Source: Melanocharis versteri (Eukaryota; Chordata; Aves; Passeriformes; Melanocharitidae). From it: a stretch of DNA of 64,000 nucleotides. The translations under genes and the position numbers were made by a program. Each line of letters begins with the position of its first letter. Position 1 is the stretch's first letter. Positions 50,101 to 61,800 of the stretch are shown here, in pieces. The notes under the pieces were generated by a model, which was not told the origin of the DNA, ran no database searches, and saw only the letters and a list, made by a program, of their open reading frames with translations. The stretch covers positions 224,606 to 288,605 of the forward strand of contig VZTG01007409.1 of assembly GCA_013397845.1 (NCBI GenBank), written 5' to 3'.

Positions 50101-53100
50101 GCACATGGGAAACGCAGAGCAGGAATTCGCGCTTCCGCCAAGCTCCGTGTTCACAGCAAGTCTCGTTCACAGGACACTGGACTTGGTTTTCATCATTATA
50201 AATAGCAGGTACAAGAGAAACCAGACACGCAGCTCTACACTTAATTCACACGCAACAGTTTTTCAACATATCTCTGAAATGACTGGTAGATTTTCACCTG
50301 ATTTTTTTTTGACACAGTGGGGCCTTGAAGATATTTAACAGGAGCAAGCATTTTTTGTAACAGAAAATTTGCCCAGGAAATTAAGGTTATGGTCAGGGAT
50401 AAGTCAGACAACATTACAAACTTATTAGTATTTAGTGATAATTATGTCAGGGTGAGGATCTCCCCTCTAGACAAGAAAATATATTTCCTGCTTTCAACCC
50501 TAGCTAGGATTGCTTTACTAATGTATCCAATAAACAGTGCAAAATCTTAATATGAGCCATGCAATTACTTTCTTTTCTTGTATCTTTACTATTAGTTCTG
50601 CTTAGAAACTTAATTTGAAAAAAATTAAGATAAAGTAATTTTATACAGTCATTTTGAAAATGACAGAAACCTCATAATGTGCTGTCAAGGTAAAAAATTT
50701 CTGCAATTTCACAAGCCCAGTTGAAGGACTGCATCAAAAGTAACCACTTAGAAAGCCGTGCTGCTGTCAGATTGGGATGCATAAACACAGGGTAGAAGAA
50801 AAAGCCAAAACAGGTGAAAAGCTGCTTTGAAATCTGTCACACGCATCTTTTAAGTGAATGTATACACAACAAATACATAATGAAAAAAACAACTTTAAAT
50901 TTACAAATCTATACTAGCATCATCTAACTTACTTCAGTTTGGAGATCCGCCATGAAAACTACGTATGTGTACCTTTAACAGCATTCAGATATTTCCACTA
51001 CTCCATATACTTGACTTTAGAATAGCCTGTTCCCATCTAAATACAGAACCAAGTTACCCCTCCTCACCATTGCCTGCAGAGTCCAGACAGGTTCCTCCAC
51101 TGGACAATTCAGATCTTTCTTAAGTGCCTATAAACTTCACTTGTTCACCACAAAGGGTTCTCAAGCAAAACAGGCTTCTGGCTTAATATGGTCAGAGATA
51201 ATAAACTTTGTGCAAGAAATTCTGAGATGAACTTTGCAAGACCTCAGGTAAGTGGTTCAGATGTTGAAAGAAAGGAAATAACGCATTTCTTCCAATAAAA
51301 TGGCTACTATTTTTAACATCAGAAGAACCAGCGACCAAGAGTTCTAACATGGAATAGTGAGAATCCTTCCTAAAGACAAGCACCTTGATTAGAAAGTTAG
51401 AAAGAGGTTGGCTCTATCATAATGCATGGCCTACAGGTACTTGCATTACAAGAGTTACTAAGTTCATCACAAATAAATTTCCATGGAAATCTTTTTCAGA
51501 GCCTTTTTCAGAGAATAGCTGGATTAAAAAAGGAGCCAGATTGTGTCTGCATGGTACGTAGAGTCCCTAATCTGGTCTTTCTTGTATTTCCAGCGCTTGA
51601 TAATGCCATATTATGTTAACCATAATTTTTATGTAATCCCTAAATTAAGTTAATGAAAATAAATCAGTGCCTATAAAGCTGACTCTGGCCCTTGATTACT
51701 GGCTTGGATAAAGGCCAGATTTTTTTCCTTCCCTGGAAATTTTTTTCTCCACTCTTCCATTGCACTCTGAGAAAAAGGAACTGCTGACAATATTGCCAGG
51801 TAGATAGTCTTCCTCAGACATTTGTTCGTAGTCAGAGTTCGGAACACCACACAATAATGCGCAGAGCCTAGATTGCTCCCCTTCTTAAAAATCCACTGGG
51901 ACATGACAATAAATTTGATTTAATATATGGGAATAAATATCACAAAATAAGAGAGAGAGATATTGTTTGTGTATCAGAAGAGAAAGCATGTTAGTGTGTG
52001 ATTTGATTATGGCTTTTTAAGCCTAGGAGAGGCAAAGCTAGTGTAAGTTTGGAATTTCCAGTCCTGATGTTTTAGTGTCTAACACATGGGACTTAACTTT
52101 ATTTACTCGGGAAAGTCAGCATAAACCGTCCAGAACTGCAGACCTGTATTGTCAGGTGCACAGGCTGCCACTGTCTTATCTTCCAAAATCAAAGTGCAAA
52201 CATGGACATAAAAAGCTCTCTGACCACCTACTCTATCCTTCTGCTCCTTAATTGCTGTTTGCAGCCTCAACTTAACAAAGACGTGCTTACTTAGTGTGTT
52301 TAGTGGAGCAGCACAGGATCACCTGCACATCCAATTAGTAGCAATTTTGCAAAGTATCTACACTGCCGAAACATTACATACTGCAGAATGATTGTCTCAG
52401 ACTTTCCTCTGCTTCCCATTCTGCAGCTCGGAGATCCAGGCAAAGCCAGACCATTTACCAGGACCTAGAATGCCAAAAAGGCCTGCCAGGTTCTACATGC
52501 TGGAACTGAACGCCCTTCAAGCCCTCATTTCATAGCCAGTTTTCTGACTGTATGACAGATTCTGATATTTTCCATTTTCTACTGAACATATTGCATGCTA
52601 TTCAAATTTAGGAAGTGCAATGGACTAATTAGCATCTTACGCATTGGACTGCTTTTGCCTCCCTATCTAGATAACACCAATTTTTCTTTAAATACCCTTG
52701 ATTTAGGAGATGTCAATTTTCATTTGTGCACTTTTTCAGCTACTTACGTATGCACTTAAATAGTCACAGGGGACATCTTTTGCAGTTATCCCTCTTAATA
52801 TCTAATAAAAAGCTTCTTCTAGTGCAGCTTTTGAATTGTCTCCTGCGGGTCCGTCTGGAAAGCATTTACAGACACTTTCACACTTCCTAGGGCAAGTGCT
52901 GTGGAAAGAACTGCTGGCATTTTATTAACATGAGAAATTCTCTAACACTGTTTCATGCAGCTGCCTAACTAAAGATCTGGTAGCAAATTCTGAATCTGGA
53001 TCTGTGCCATCCAGTCTTAAATTGTTTCAAACTGCAAGTTACAATTGCTAAGTGTACTTGATTTACTGAGGGAGCCTTTGCTTTGTGTACTGCCGAGTGA

Positions 53101-55258
53101 TCAAAGCCAGTTTTTTATTCCATTACTGTATGTATTCTCCCTGTTGCTCTGGAATGATATGGGATGTAGAGTTGATAAAAAGCTATCAACTCAAACTGCC
53201 CTCAAAATTTTGATTAAATAAACACAGTATCTAATAGGCGTTTTTTGGTTGGTTGGTTGGTTTCGGTTTATTTATTTTTTTTTTAACTTGCATTTATTCC
53301 AAAGTTCTGTCTTAAAATGGCAAATATTTCACTCATTGTTAGAAGGGATAATACAAAGTGATCATGAGCTCTTCAATAAGATGAGTGGCAGTGTGGGAGA
53401 TTTAGCACCTGAGAGCTGTTGCACAGCTCCTAGCATTATCAATAGCACAATAAAAATCCCAGACTTGCAGCTGGTGTAATATTTATTGGTTAGCAGTCTG
53501 ACCTTTTATTCCTCCTGCTCCAACCTACTCATAATGATATACTTGGTGACACTCAACCAAGATAAGAACTGAGGTATATTACCGCATATTAATTTTGAAA
53601 TTATCACTGACATTGCAAAGTCTCATACTGAGCAGCTGTTACTGACTTAATCTTCTTGATTTTTCTGAGAACAGACCAAAAAAATCTTTTGTTCAATATA
53701 TTTTTTTACAAAAACACATTTTTAAGGCAGTTATTTTGTTTTCTAAATTCCACCTTCATTCAAAAGAGCACACTCCTCTCTCAAGAATTAGGAGGGCGTA
53801 TAGTATAAAAACCACTGAAACTTCAAATCTAAGAACTCTCATGTAATCCAGATTAACTGGATCATGAATTTAACACAATGATGACATTCCCTGCTTTGTA
53901 ATATCTAAGCACTTTAAAAGGATAAAGAGAGAAGATTCTCTCATCTCATCAGCTTCTGGGAGTAATTATTGTGGATTCAAAATCTGTCCCTTCAACGTGG
54001 CTTTCTAAAAGTACAAGTAACGACCTTTAGTTTACAATCATGCGTACAAAGGGAAGAGAAGGTGATAGATGAAGACTCTTCCGTCCACTTTATGAAGTCA
54101 CTGATGGGTGCTCAGGGATCCAGACCGTAAACTTGCAAAGCAGAAGGAGCTCTATTATTCCCAGTATTCCTCCAAAGAGTGCTAGATTACAACTAGAGGC
54201 TGGATTCAACTGCCCAACTAATTCCTAAGGAGAAACGGATGGCACAAGCTGCATAGAGAAGACAGGGGTTGTACTCCCTCCATGGCAAGTCTTATCAGGT
54301 CAAAACACAGACTACTGAAGGTGCAAGAGGAGCAGGTGCGGCTCATTCCCTCTCGGCTGCCCATGCTGCAACACTGGCAAAGGACGGGAAGGAGTTCACA
54401 GCTCAGGAAAGCATCGTGCCTCCCAACCAAGAGATGTGTAAAACCGCTCATCTGAACGATCTTGGCTCCTCCTGGAAAAGCCCCCGTGCCAAAAGACACT
54501 GTACAGACCCCTGTAAAGTATCATGACCAAGCTTGCTGCAGCTGAGCACAAGGGACTAAGTGGTACCCACAGGAGTGGGTCTTCTGTGCCTCCCCTCCAT
54601 TCCTCGACTAGCCCACTGAATATTTATCTACTGCATTTACTTCCTTTACCCCTGCAACAGCACCTGTTTCCAGGTGATTTTCAGAGCTTGCCCACCTCCA
54701 TTCTGCCCCGTTTCCAGCCTGGAACGCTGAGAGGGATGGGACTCAGGCACAGAGGGTGCAATCTGCGACCACATCTGACCAGAGTACCACCCTCCGGCAG
54801 GGTTTTGTCGCGAGGTGAAGCCCACGGGTGTCTCCCAGCCAGGAAGGGACGCGTCTCCCCGCGGCAGGGACGGGCACCTGCGGGGGCCGGCAAGGAGCAC
54901 CGAGGGGTGACCGCCGCACGCCCGCTCCCGAATCCATCCCCGGCTCCTCCTCACCTTGTAGACGTTGATGGGGATGTCGATGATGATGTGGAGCAGGTCG
55001 CCCAAGGCCAAGCTGGCGATGAGAATGTTGGGGCCGTTCCTCATGCACTTGTTCTTGTAGATGATGCGCAGCAGCGTGGAGTTGCCGATGATGCCCAGGA
55101 CGAAGACCAGGCAGGACACGACCGTGTTGATGTACTTGAAAGTCTCCTTGATCTCCGTCTGCCCGGTGCACATGGGGGGCGAGGCGGAGCGCGGCCGCCC
55201 GCCGGCCGCCCCCGCGCCCTTGGGCAGCGCGGCCGGGCGGGACGCGTTGTGCTCGGCG
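41010..55258 (-). CDS. EDNRB: Endothelin receptor type B, seven coding exons, N-terminus lost in a gap
   Basis: Class A G-protein-coupled receptor of the plasma membrane. It binds endothelins and in the embryo carries EDN3 signals to neural-crest-derived melanoblasts and enteric neuron precursors. The coding parts are 54955-55258, 45270-45382, 44899-45103, 44405-44554, 43335-43468, 42660-42768 and 41010-41141, all on the minus strand. They join in frame through GT/AG sites to 381 visible residues ending in SSNKYSSS and TAA. Human EDNRB has 442 residues, so about 60 N-terminal residues are missing. Seen in the sequence: GN in TM1, LALGD in TM2, DRY split across exons 2 and 3, the two disulfide cysteines (EMC and RIC), CWLP in TM6, NPIALY in TM7, a CLCCWC palmitoylation cluster, and an NAS glycosylation site near the gap. 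Introns are 9572, 166, 344, 936, 566 and 1518 bases. The sequence matches EDNRB (EDNRB1); I judged the avian paralogue EDNRB2 unlikely. Confidence 0.97.
42660..42768 (-). CDS. EDNRB: EDNRB coding exon 6
   Basis: 109 bases. It encodes the end of the split serine, then FFLVMDYIGINMASLNSC and the NPIALY form of the TM7 NPxxY motif, then helix 8 (VSKRFQNCFK). It ends on a whole codon at a GTAAGT donor (42658-42659), so any phase-0 terminal exon could in principle replace exon 7. Confidence 0.96.
43335..43468 (-). CDS. EDNRB: EDNRB coding exon 5
   Basis: 134 bases. It starts with RREVAKTVFCLVLVFALC and runs through the TM6 CWLP motif to the third extracellular loop (YDQKDPNRCELL). It ends two bases into a serine codon at a GTGAGA donor. 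The polypyrimidine tract and AG (43469-43470) are clear. Confidence 0.96.
43509..43527. repeat. TC dinucleotide run in EDNRB intron 4
   Basis: A short pure pyrimidine TC run lies about 40 bases upstream, in gene orientation, of the exon 5 acceptor. On the minus strand it reads as GA, so it does not add to the polypyrimidine tract. Confidence 0.8.
44405..44554 (-). CDS. EDNRB: EDNRB coding exon 4
   Basis: 150 bases, 50 whole codons, from a TTTACAG acceptor to a GTAAAA donor. It encodes FYKQAKDWWLFSFYFCLPLA (TM5) and the third intracellular loop MLRKKSGMQIALNDHLKQ, which couples the receptor to Gq and Gi proteins in this family. Confidence 0.96.
44899..45103 (-). CDS. EDNRB: EDNRB coding exon 3
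   Basis: 205 bases. The first G completes the arginine of the DRY motif (DRYRAVASWSR). TM4 follows (TAVEIVLIWVISVILAVPEA), then the second extracellular loop with RICLLHP and its disulfide cysteine. It ends in TSFMM on a whole codon at a GTAAGT donor (44897-44898). Mammals have Q where this copy has its last M, just before FYK. Confidence 0.96.
45270..45382 (-). CDS. EDNRB: EDNRB coding exon 2
   Basis: 113 bases from a CAG acceptor (45383-45385) to a GTGAG donor (45268-45269). It encodes LLAEDWPFGVEMCKLVPF and then TM3 up to SLCALSID, with the last arginine codon split after two bases. It carries the first conserved disulfide cysteine (EMC) and the TM3 lysine (QKASVG) that belongs to the endothelin-binding pocket in the family. 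Confidence 0.96.
45493..45805 (+). mobile_element. CR1 LINE 3' end in EDNRB intron 1
   Basis: Sense-orientation CR1 3' UTR. It starts around the TTCAGACTGGAGAAGAGAAG segment, passes TTTTTACAAGGGCATTTAGT and TGCCCCATCTCTGGAAGTG, and ends in the tail CATTTTATGATTCTATG. A 5'-truncated copy, antisense to EDNRB, about 110 bases upstream of exon 2. Confidence 0.9.
45806..49909. other. 3' part of EDNRB intron 1
   Basis: Apart from the CR1 copy at 47.0-47.8 kb, no coding or RNA feature is recognisable on either strand. The stretch from 47.85 to 49.9 kb is AT-rich and plain. Confidence 0.55.
47035..47842 (+). mobile_element. CR1 LINE, end of ORF2 and 3' UTR, in EDNRB intron 1
   Basis: The open part at 47031-47459 gives the typical CR1 ORF2 C-terminal sequence (KANAILACIRKA, LHLKCCVQFWAPNYKKDIE, QRRATKLVKG). 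A CR1 3' UTR follows, ending CCATGATTCTAT. The copy is 5'-truncated and broken by stops and small deletions. It is antisense to the host gene. Confidence 0.92.
49910..50165. promoter_or_regulatory. Isolated CpG cluster in EDNRB intron 1
   Basis: About 18 CpGs by hand count in 255 bases, inside an otherwise AT-rich intron. Both strands stay open for over 100 codons here, but the peptides look like nothing known and are probably a by-product of high GC. It could be an internal promoter with an alternative first exon, an enhancer, or a GC-rich repeat that I do not recognise. Confidence 0.35.
50170..54950. other. 5' part of EDNRB intron 1, no other gene
   Basis: AT-rich intron sequence with no recognised coding exon or large repeat. 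A short GGTT run sits at 53246-53264, followed by a T run. Plus-strand open frames near 54.3-55.6 kb are the opposite strand of GC-rich exon 1 and its surroundings. Confidence 0.6.
54955..55258 (-). CDS. EDNRB: EDNRB coding exon 1 (partial, 5' part in the N gap)
   Basis: This exon encodes 101 visible residues: the end of the extracellular N-terminal domain with an N-glycosylation sequon (NAS), the conserved EIKETFKYINTVVSCLVF entry into TM1, the first intracellular loop KNKCMRNGPN, and TM2 with LALGDLLH and its sodium-site aspartate. It ends on a full codon (TAC AAG) at a GTGAGG donor (54953-54954). It is strongly GC-rich, unlike the other exons. The start codon and signal peptide are not visible. 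The stretch before EIKETF is poorly conserved across species, as is usual for this receptor. Confidence 0.95.
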
Positions 55259-55381
55259 NNNNNNNNNNNNNNNNNNNNNNNNNNNNNNNNNNNNNNNNNN
55301 NNNNNNNNNNNNNNNNNNNNNNNNNNNNNNNNNNNNNNNNNNNNNNNNNNNNNNNNNNNNNNNNNNNNNNNNNNNNNNNNN
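55259..55381. other. Assembly gap of 123 Ns in EDNRB exon 1
   Basis: A run of N replaces the 5' part of the first coding exon, in very GC-rich surroundings. It can code for only 41 residues, whereas about 60 are missing relative to the human protein, and the sequence beyond it (55382 onwards) shows no EDNRB signal peptide. Either the gap is undersized or the bird N-terminus is shorter. Confidence 0.97.
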
Positions 55382-55860
55382 CCTTTTCTAAAACATTCAA
55401 CCGCATCTGGCCCATCAGTCACAGCCAGACCCCACCCGCGTCCTCCGCCCCCAGCGCAGCCCGGCCCAGCCCCCCGCCCGCCGGCCCCGCGGAGCCTCCC
55501 ATCGCCGCTGTCAGCAGTCCCCCGGGGCCCAAGCGCTCCCAGCCTCGGTACCGACCGGGCCCTGTGCCCTGCGACCTCCCCCTTGCCTTGTACCAGGCTG
55601 ACTTGGCAGCCTAAAGAAGCAACTTTGCGGGCTTTGAAACAAATTTTCAGGAGGGTTGTTACGAGAGGTATGGGCGTTGCTGGAGGACAACTGGGAGGGA
55701 GAGGGCACTTCCCTGCTGTCCTGTCCGAGGCTCGCTCCCAGTAGTCGGATACGGGGGTCTCTCCCCTGCAGAGACCCCCTTGCACTGCCCGAGGGGCGCA
55801 CACGCTGGAGAAGCTGCCTGAGCAGCGTCTACGAGTTTAGTGCCACGTTTTAAAGCGCTT
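55382..55860 (-). promoter_or_regulatory. EDNRB: EDNRB 5' UTR and CpG-island promoter region (inferred)
   Basis: This GC- and CpG-rich DNA directly upstream of the first coding exon has a GGGGGCGGAG-type SP1-like box on the minus strand near 55445-55455. GC content falls off sharply beyond about 55.8 kb. I see no convincing TATA box. CpG-island promoters are usual for EDNRB; the transcription start is not located. Confidence 0.45.
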
Positions 55861-58800
55861 CACACAACCTTTCTTACATCAGAAATAGTATTTTGACTGC
55901 TCTGAAGTTGCAGTTCGGTTATCTGGTTGGTTGCTGCTTTGTGCAGCCTTAGCAAGGCGTCTGATCTCAGTGACCTCGTTCCAGTCGTTGCACCCTTCAG
56001 TGAAGCGTAAGGAAAGGAGAAAAGAGATTTGTACAAGATTTTGTGGAGACTAAGAACAGCCTTTGCAGGTTAGAGACAATTGTATGTCTAACTAAAGAGA
56101 GCTGAATTTAAACCTGTTTGTCAGCATCTCTCTGTACATCTCCCTGATGGTTTTTTTTTTTGTTTTGTTTTTTTTTTTTTTTTTTTCCCCTTGTCTTATA
56201 CTGGACGCTAAATCTTGAATATATACATGCTTTGTTACCGAAGCAACCTGCTCACGTACATTATTGACATACCCATACGGGAAAACACTGAAAACCATAC
56301 GCCTTTTTTTTTCAAAAATTGGTGATCTGATTTATCTCATCTTTCCAGCATCTCCTGCTAACATACCCTTGCGCTACCAGAGCAGACCAGCCTTTTCTTG
56401 TCCTCATTTAGCTTCCTTTTCACGTCTCCATATTTTTTTAAAAGACTCCTATATTAAACACCTTTCCCATTTAATCATTCTTTATCAATGTCCTAATTAT
56501 GTCACAGTGATTTTTCTTCCCGTTTTAAATTACAGTATTTGTGGAATAAAGGCATTAAAGTCCCTTCTAAACTGTACAAGGTTACCTGGAGGCTGATTGC
56601 ACTCCAGCTAGAAGACTGATCTTTCCAAGTTCAGGCTTTCCAAGACTGTGTTTTGCAACATGATTCATTTTTAAACACCTGATTCCTCTGATTCCTCTCC
56701 CAAAGATAAGAGTATGAACATTGAATTCAATATTATATTCTGAGCCCTGGGGATTTAAACAATCTTTTCAGTTTTCACATCTCCATTTTCTCAATTTCCA
56801 ATTCAGCAATCCATAAGTGAACAATGTTTTGCTAAATGCAATATTGATTTAGAAACTCTTGCCAATTAACACAGCATTAACTTTAATCTCAAAATGCTTT
56901 TTTACTTGTAAGGTTCCATCTAAGTCTCAAAGGCTTCTATGCTGATCCAGATGATCAAGAAATATATTGCAACTACATTGAGATATATTTGCTAACATTT
57001 TTATTATCACAACTCCATAACACATGTTTGCTACTGGTGGCAGCTCCATTGCTGCCACTTACTTCAGCTCCAGAAGCCTTAGTAACAGCAATTTAGTTTC
57101 TGAAATGTTTAATGTTAGTATACACAAGCTTAGTATATACAGAACTTTGGGCAGATGCTGATACCTGAAGCACATTACTCTTTAATCTTGCACAAAATAA
57201 GTCTACGTGGCAAAGCATCTAAGCTGCTTCTGGCTGCAACTAGCTAAATTTACCACCCTTTTTTGTTTCTAGTATTTTTTCAGATATTTCAGGAATTAAA
57301 CCCAGCATATGCTGTGGAATAAGTCTGCTTTAATTAATGAAAATTAAAGGAAAACACAGTTTCACATAAATTTATGTGAGGATTAAGATAATACTGTGTT
57401 AAATACCAAGACCATATCAGATATCTTGGCAAATTAACTGTAATTTGAATGAAGATCAATTAACAAGGTTAATTTAGACTGCAACAAGAGAAAAACATCT
57501 GTAAATATAATAAACTGGTGCCCTTTATGTGGCCTCTGCTAATTAAGCTATGAAAGAAATTCCTTACTGAACTGTATGGAATATATTATGTAAGATTATG
57601 CAAGCTGCTGCTAATGTATCTGGCTTTTTTTTTTTTCTGGGAAGCATAAATACTCCTTGTCCTATGGAACTTTTTGTACAAAGCAGGGAAAGCTGGACCC
57701 TGTTTCAAAAGATCCTCCGAACTGTCTGTTACTCATTTTATTGTATTCTGCATTTTCACTGCATTTCATCCCACCAGATATTAACAATTATATGAATTGT
57801 AGCCAGTCATTGTTTTAATTATAAGTCAGATGCAACATTTCCATCAATGACTGATAATGTTCTGACCTCCTTTTTTTTTTTTTTTTAATTTGGAATGTCA
57901 TATACAAGGTAAAAAGACTGGATAACTTGTAAACATCACCAGGATGATTTTTAACAACAGAGAGACATTAAAGACTATTATGTTATATGTAATATAAATC
58001 ATGAGAAGTGGTCACAATTTTGGCATCAAAAAATCCTTTAATTAAGAAGCTCATGAGACACACTGCAGGATTGTATATTTTAATTCATATAATACTTATT
58101 GAATCAATGAGAATTTTGTTATGAGTTTGCAGGTACTTTTGCAAATCCCATTAATTTTCTGTTTATGTTGTTCAGCAGCTAAAGCAGCCTCAGAAGTCTG
58201 CCACATCAGACCTGCTTTTCTTTTTATTGAGTCTGGTGGAAATTTGCCCGCTAACTGGGGCAAGTCTGGGATGAATAGAAAGAATAGCTGTCTCAGTGTG
58301 AGCCACTCATTAGATGCATGAGTTGAATTAAAGTCAGAAAATAGTCCTCTGTGTTACAGAAGTTACCATAGAAACATTACCAATGGCAATTTTGAAAGAA
58401 TAAATGTACTTTGAGAAATTGTGATATTAGGATATTGCAGTTTTGTAACTGCATATGTTCATATGCTGGACAGAGGATAAAGCAGAATGACATTATCTGT
58501 CTCATTTTTTTTCTTAATCTAAACTTATGCAAAAATATGGAATTCTTTTTAGTATGTGTAGCTATGCTTTGTCTCTTTTTCTACAAAGTTAAGCAACTTC
58601 CAATAAAGAATAGTGTTGGCTGACAACTGCAGTGTATTGACATTATACCTAATTCTTGAAACAATGAAACAAAATATATTTTATCATAAAAAAATTATAA
58701 TGAAACCCTACCAGTAGATAGCACAAATGAAACATGAAGTTTGGATGCAGATACCTGTTTTAATGTAGATTACATTGTATATGATTGCAAGATGCAAAAA

Positions 58801-61800
58801 AATGAAAGACATTCACATTTCTACTAAGAAGAAAACGTTTGTCTCTTATAGTCTTTTTTTCATAAGAGTTTGAGGATTTTTTTCTGGAATTAAGTTCAAG
58901 TCTTTGAGTCAGACTGGTTGATAACTGAGATTTTTTTTTTCCCATCTAACTCTGAGATTAAAACCAATATGCCACTTCGTAAAATTTATTCCCCTCATCC
59001 TTCCTATTCAGCAGCAGCAAAGGAAATCACAAGGTACATTACAGTCCTGAAACTGATATAGCAGCATGTAATTAAGTTGAGGTATAAGATACACTGAATC
59101 ACTGTTTATTAAGGGGAAAGTTACTGGAATGGTTTTGGGGAAGTAGCTGCAGGTTTGAAAGAACAGCTTTTTTGAATTTTAGGGAAATTATTAAAAGAGT
59201 TTTTTGGGGGTTTTTTCGCTATGATACTTCAATAGAATAAAGGTGAGCAAATTTACTTTTAAATTCCAGCTGTAATAGAAGTTTGGATCAGAATCTCCCA
59301 GGAAGCCTAGATAAGATCAGTTGTTAGGAAAAAAAAGTAGATGTTTCAGCTGCTGCGTAATGTATGCATTTATACAAGGGAGGTGATAACTGACCATACA
59401 TTGCTTATGTTGTTACACAGAGATCACTCCAGGCAAGCTTTTCAAGTCTGGATTAAAATCATTTCCAGACAAAATGCCTGACCTCAACAAGAGGAGCAGT
59501 GATTCACTCATCCATGCTTTTTCTGCAAGTGTGGCCATGTAGTACAAACACTGTGTTCATCTGGATAGAGCAAATCTGCCACCACATTCTGGCTTTAAAA
59601 TGTACTGATAAGCTGTGCACCAATAAAATCATTCAGTTAAGAATCGTCAGAATAAGGAAATCCATGCTCTGAAGTAAAAGAGGGATTTCATGTGCCAGAG
59701 AGCTGGCTGTCCACAGGCTTCTTCTTCACTTCATGCTTGGCTCCGCTCAGGATGGTTCCACCTAGCTACCAGATCAAATCTGTTACTGTGGGGCCAGGCC
59801 TAAGTAGTGATGGAAGCTGGTTCTTGCCACAAGGCACTGGGGTTCCTTCCAGGCAGTAACGTGGCTGCACTTCCTAACAACTAAAATAGTCTCTAGGATC
59901 CTCTGCTTATGTTGGAGAGGGAGACACTTCCATTTCTAAGGGCAAGAGTTGTTCCCTTGAGGGGACTTAATGATATTAAGGGTCTTTTCCAACCTAAGTG
60001 ACTCCATGATTCTGCGACTTTCACCAAACTGCACTGACAGACTCAGGGGAACAAGCAAGAGATAGTGTTTAGATGCCATATACCCAAGAGGTGGGAGTAC
60101 TGTTTATGTGGTTGACTGAAAGCTACTCAAATGCTCAAAGATCTTGAAAAGTCTTTCTACAATTTATGCCATGATCTTGGGCTCTAAGATTTTCTCTTAT
60201 AAGACATAAAAAGATCTCACATGTATAAGTAAGTCCTTACTGATCAGACCTTTGAAGAAGCTCTTCACTTTTATTTCAGATAAATGTTGGATTGAGAATG
60301 AAAACAGTGTTTGGCCATCTTCTCAGTTTTGGATGTTTGACATGGAAATATCTTTGTAGCTCATCAGCTCTCAGTTCAGAGAACATCAGAGCACTGTCTT
60401 CTGCAGGTCAGCAAAGACTGACGCTGGCTATTATCTTTTGGAACTTCCTAACACTGCTGGTTCTACCAGACACCACATTTTTGGTAGGAGGTGTTTGAGA
60501 GGCCCAGATCTAATGGATGGAAACCGCAGTCTTTCAAATCAGTTCAGCTTCTTGATGACATGGCTACTTTAACTGCATTTTTCAAAGTGTTGCTGAAGGA
60601 TTTGTGTTCCACGAAGACATTCTGAGTGTCTACACGTTGCTACAGATGCATTTCTTCTCAGGACATTAACATACACAGCCCTTAGTGTATTGAAAACAGG
60701 CATGTATTATTGTTACCTTGTGCATTTTGCAACAAAATCTAGCTTCTAGCATTTACAAATGTTATAATGGAGTAATGTCTTCTTCTTTTATGTGGTAAAG
60801 GCTCAAACTGTTAATATCCATTTTTAAATAGATCTATATTTAGTGCTAGAAGATTGTATGCTGTCAGCCAAGGCAATACAAGAATTCTGTCTCCAGATGC
60901 TGTTTTACTTACAGAAGGTGGCCTCTGGAAGAAGCCTCAACATCTGACTTTTTATTGATGTTACCGAGATGTTTCTGGGTTTGAAAACTTTCCTTCCATT
61001 TCAACTGGGTGTCATATTATTTTGACAGACTGAGGAATCTGGGCTTAAAGGCCTAAGAAGGTCCTTTTCTTCAGGTGTATGGTCACTATTAAAATAATCC
61101 TTTAATATAACCCCTACAGGCATTGACTTGCAACCTCAAAGTCCCCCATAAAAGACAGACCACTCTGTTGCTACAAGATGGACCCTTCTCTTAGATTGCT
61201 GTCCTTTTTTATCCCGGGTGCACTGGAGTTGTTTTGTTTTTCTGGAATCCGTTTTGGTTTCTAAATACCGTGATTTTGTGTAATGTTTTCTCCTGCTGTC
61301 TTTGGTCCTTCAGTTGAGTAAGTCTGGTAGGCACAAATACTATCATCAAAATCACATGAGGGTTGAAGTGGGAAAAGACTTCTGGAGTTCATCATCTTTG
61401 TGGCCCTTTGCTGCTATCTCTCCAGCCACTCTGTATCTCTTTTGGGCTGAGGAGCCCAGCAGAGCTCTGGTACCCAGCTGGCACAAACATGAATTTGGTA
61501 CAGTCAATCCACTTACTTGCAACCATTAACAGAGGATTACCTCGCTTGTTTCTGGGCTCACAGATCTACAATGAAGTTCTGTAGATGCTCTGGTAGCTCG
61601 GTCACATATTTGCTCTTAGAACAAGCCACCATTCTCTGAAGTGGACTTCTTTGCTCCTAACAGCAATCTATTTTTTATCTCCAGGAAATGGAGTATTCTT
61701 GTTTCAAGAGGAACTCTCCAAAGCTACTTCCTGCTCAAAAATACATTTTGATTTCTCCAGGGAAAAGTTCTCCCTAACCTGTTTTTAGCTCTCTCCCATC

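Noticed and set aside
49646..50170. Open frames of 150 (+) and 109 (-) codons in intron 1
   Set aside because: They arise from the CpG-rich block. No domain or splice structure supports a protein.
41010..55258. Assignment of the receptor to EDNRB2 or EDNRA
   Set aside because: The core and tail (KANDHGYDNFRSSNKYSSS) match EDNRB much more closely. I expect EDNRB2 and EDNRA to differ in the tail and loops.
54523..55614. Long plus-strand open frame (363 codons, with the gap)
   Set aside because: It is the opposite strand of GC-rich EDNRB exon 1 and promoter, and part of its length is N. The minus-strand product is clearly the receptor.
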